Source of the DNA: Actinomycetes bacterium
Lineage (GTDB): Bacteria > Actinomycetota > Actinomycetes > Actinomycetales > Cellulomonadaceae
Assembly (NCBI GenBank): GCA_023401045.1
Contig: JAEXEM010000205.1
Coordinates: forward strand, 1-5,059
Direction of reading: 5' to 3'
Length of the DNA stretch: 5,059 nucleotides
Part shown: positions 4,683 through 5,059 of the stretch, in pieces
How the letters are laid out: every line of letters begins with the position of its first letter
Numbering within the stretch: the first letter of the stretch is position 1
The notes under the pieces: model-generated
What the model was told of the DNA's origin: nothing
What the model saw: only the letters and a program-made list of their open reading frames with translations
Databases searched by the model: none
Translations under genes and position numbers: made by a program

Positions 4683-5059
4683 GTGACAGCCGTGCAGCCG
4701 GGGACGCTCGACGGTGCGTCGGGTGCCGGACTGCGGGTCCACACCTCCGAGCGCGCCGACGTCCTCGTCGACGCCCTCGCCGAGGTCCTCGCCGACGTCC
4801 CCGCCGGTGCCGACCCGTTCACGCGGGAGGTCGTCGCCGTCCCCACCCGCGGCGTCGAGCGGTGGGTCGCGCAGCGGCTCTCGCACCGCCTCGGTGCGGC
4901 CGGCGACGAGGCCGGCGTGTGCGCGCACATCGACTTCGCGCCGCCGGCGCGGCTCGTGCGTACCGCCGTGGCTGCCGCGACCGGCCACGGCGAGGACGAC
5001 CCGTGGCAGCCCGAGCACCTCGTGTGGCACGTGCTGCGTGCGGTCGACGAGGCCGTCAC
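4683..5059 (+). CDS. recC: RecC, exodeoxyribonuclease V gamma subunit (N-terminal 125 residues; 3' end outside the window)
   Basis: From GTG 4683 the frame stays open to the window end. After a variable stretch, LRVHTSERADVLVDALA (residues 17-33) aligns with the E. coli RecC start LRVYHSNRLDVL. DPFTREVVAVPTRGVERWVAQRLS (44-67) corresponds to its DPFEPEMILVQSTGMAQWLQMTLS, and the visible AHIDFAPPARLV (81-92) to its ANIDFPLPASFI. RecC is the non-motor scaffold of RecBCD, with a dead helicase fold that splits the DNA strands and recognises Chi during double-strand break repair; recB and recD would be expected just downstream. Full-length RecC is over 1,000 residues, so only about a tenth is seen. 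The start is GTG rather than ATG, set by the leaderless-type -10 box; a second GTG at 4692 is a less likely alternative. Confidence 0.9.
   Translation, partial: MTAVQPGTLDGASGAGLRVHTSERADVLVDALAEVLADVPAGADPFTREVVAVPTRGVERWVAQRLSHRLGAAGDEAGVCAHIDFAPPARLVRTAVAAATGHGEDDPWQPEHLVWHVLRAVDEAV

Noticed and set aside
3651..5030. Long N-terminal extension of the LapA-like frame through the phosphodiesterase and recC region
   Set aside because: The extension is antisense to two well-supported genes; only the last 77 residues show a family pattern with a ribosome site and promoter.

Overview
The window reads as a piece of a high-GC actinobacterial chromosome, most like Micrococcales (Cellulomonas-type). 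Codon third positions are almost all G or C, start sites carry GGAGG-type ribosome sites or leaderless-style -10 boxes (TAnnnT just before the start), and long open frames on the opposite strand are GC-bias shadows. No mobile element, CRISPR array, tRNA or rRNA is visible. No intergenic stretch exceeds 300 bases.

Layout, left to right: (1) the 3' part of a diacylglycerol/lipid kinase (1-736, +). (2) A 240-base regulatory region (737-976) with a candidate promoter, a perfect 12-bp palindrome against its -10 box, a GC-rich 5' leader and a short reading frame (894-977) for a 27-residue proline-rich peptide. That frame ends in a TGATG overlap with the next start, and its own codons form a hairpin that covers the next gene's ribosome-binding site. 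(3) Two CNNM/CorC-family membrane genes overlapping by ATGA (977-2341 and 2338-3354, +). (4) A strong inverted repeat (3360-3394) suited to ending transcription from both sides. (5) A small LapA-like (DUF1049) two-helix membrane protein on the minus strand (3417-3650). (6) A divergent intergenic region with an 11-bp-spaced tandem repeat. (7) A cytosolic glycerophosphodiester phosphodiesterase (3807-4592, +). (8) The 5' end of recC (4683 to the window end, +), apparently leaderless.

The most interesting part is the leader of the CNNM pair. CNNM/CorC proteins are linked to Mg2+ transport, mostly efflux. The leader peptide begins MDPDSP and has 8 prolines in 27 residues, resembling the acidic/proline start of enterobacterial MgtL (MEPDPTP...), which makes ribosomes abort in low Mg2+ and controls an Mg2+ importer. 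Here a peptide of the same character precedes a putative Mg2+ exporter, with an anti-Shine-Dalgarno hairpin and stop-start coupling placed so that completing or aborting the leader could set exporter translation. This is inferred from sequence and rests on one genome window; it is not a match to a described system that I can name.

The other genes are ordinary housekeeping functions: lipid phosphorylation, phosphodiester recycling and recombinational repair. They need no link to the CNNM operon beyond adjacency.
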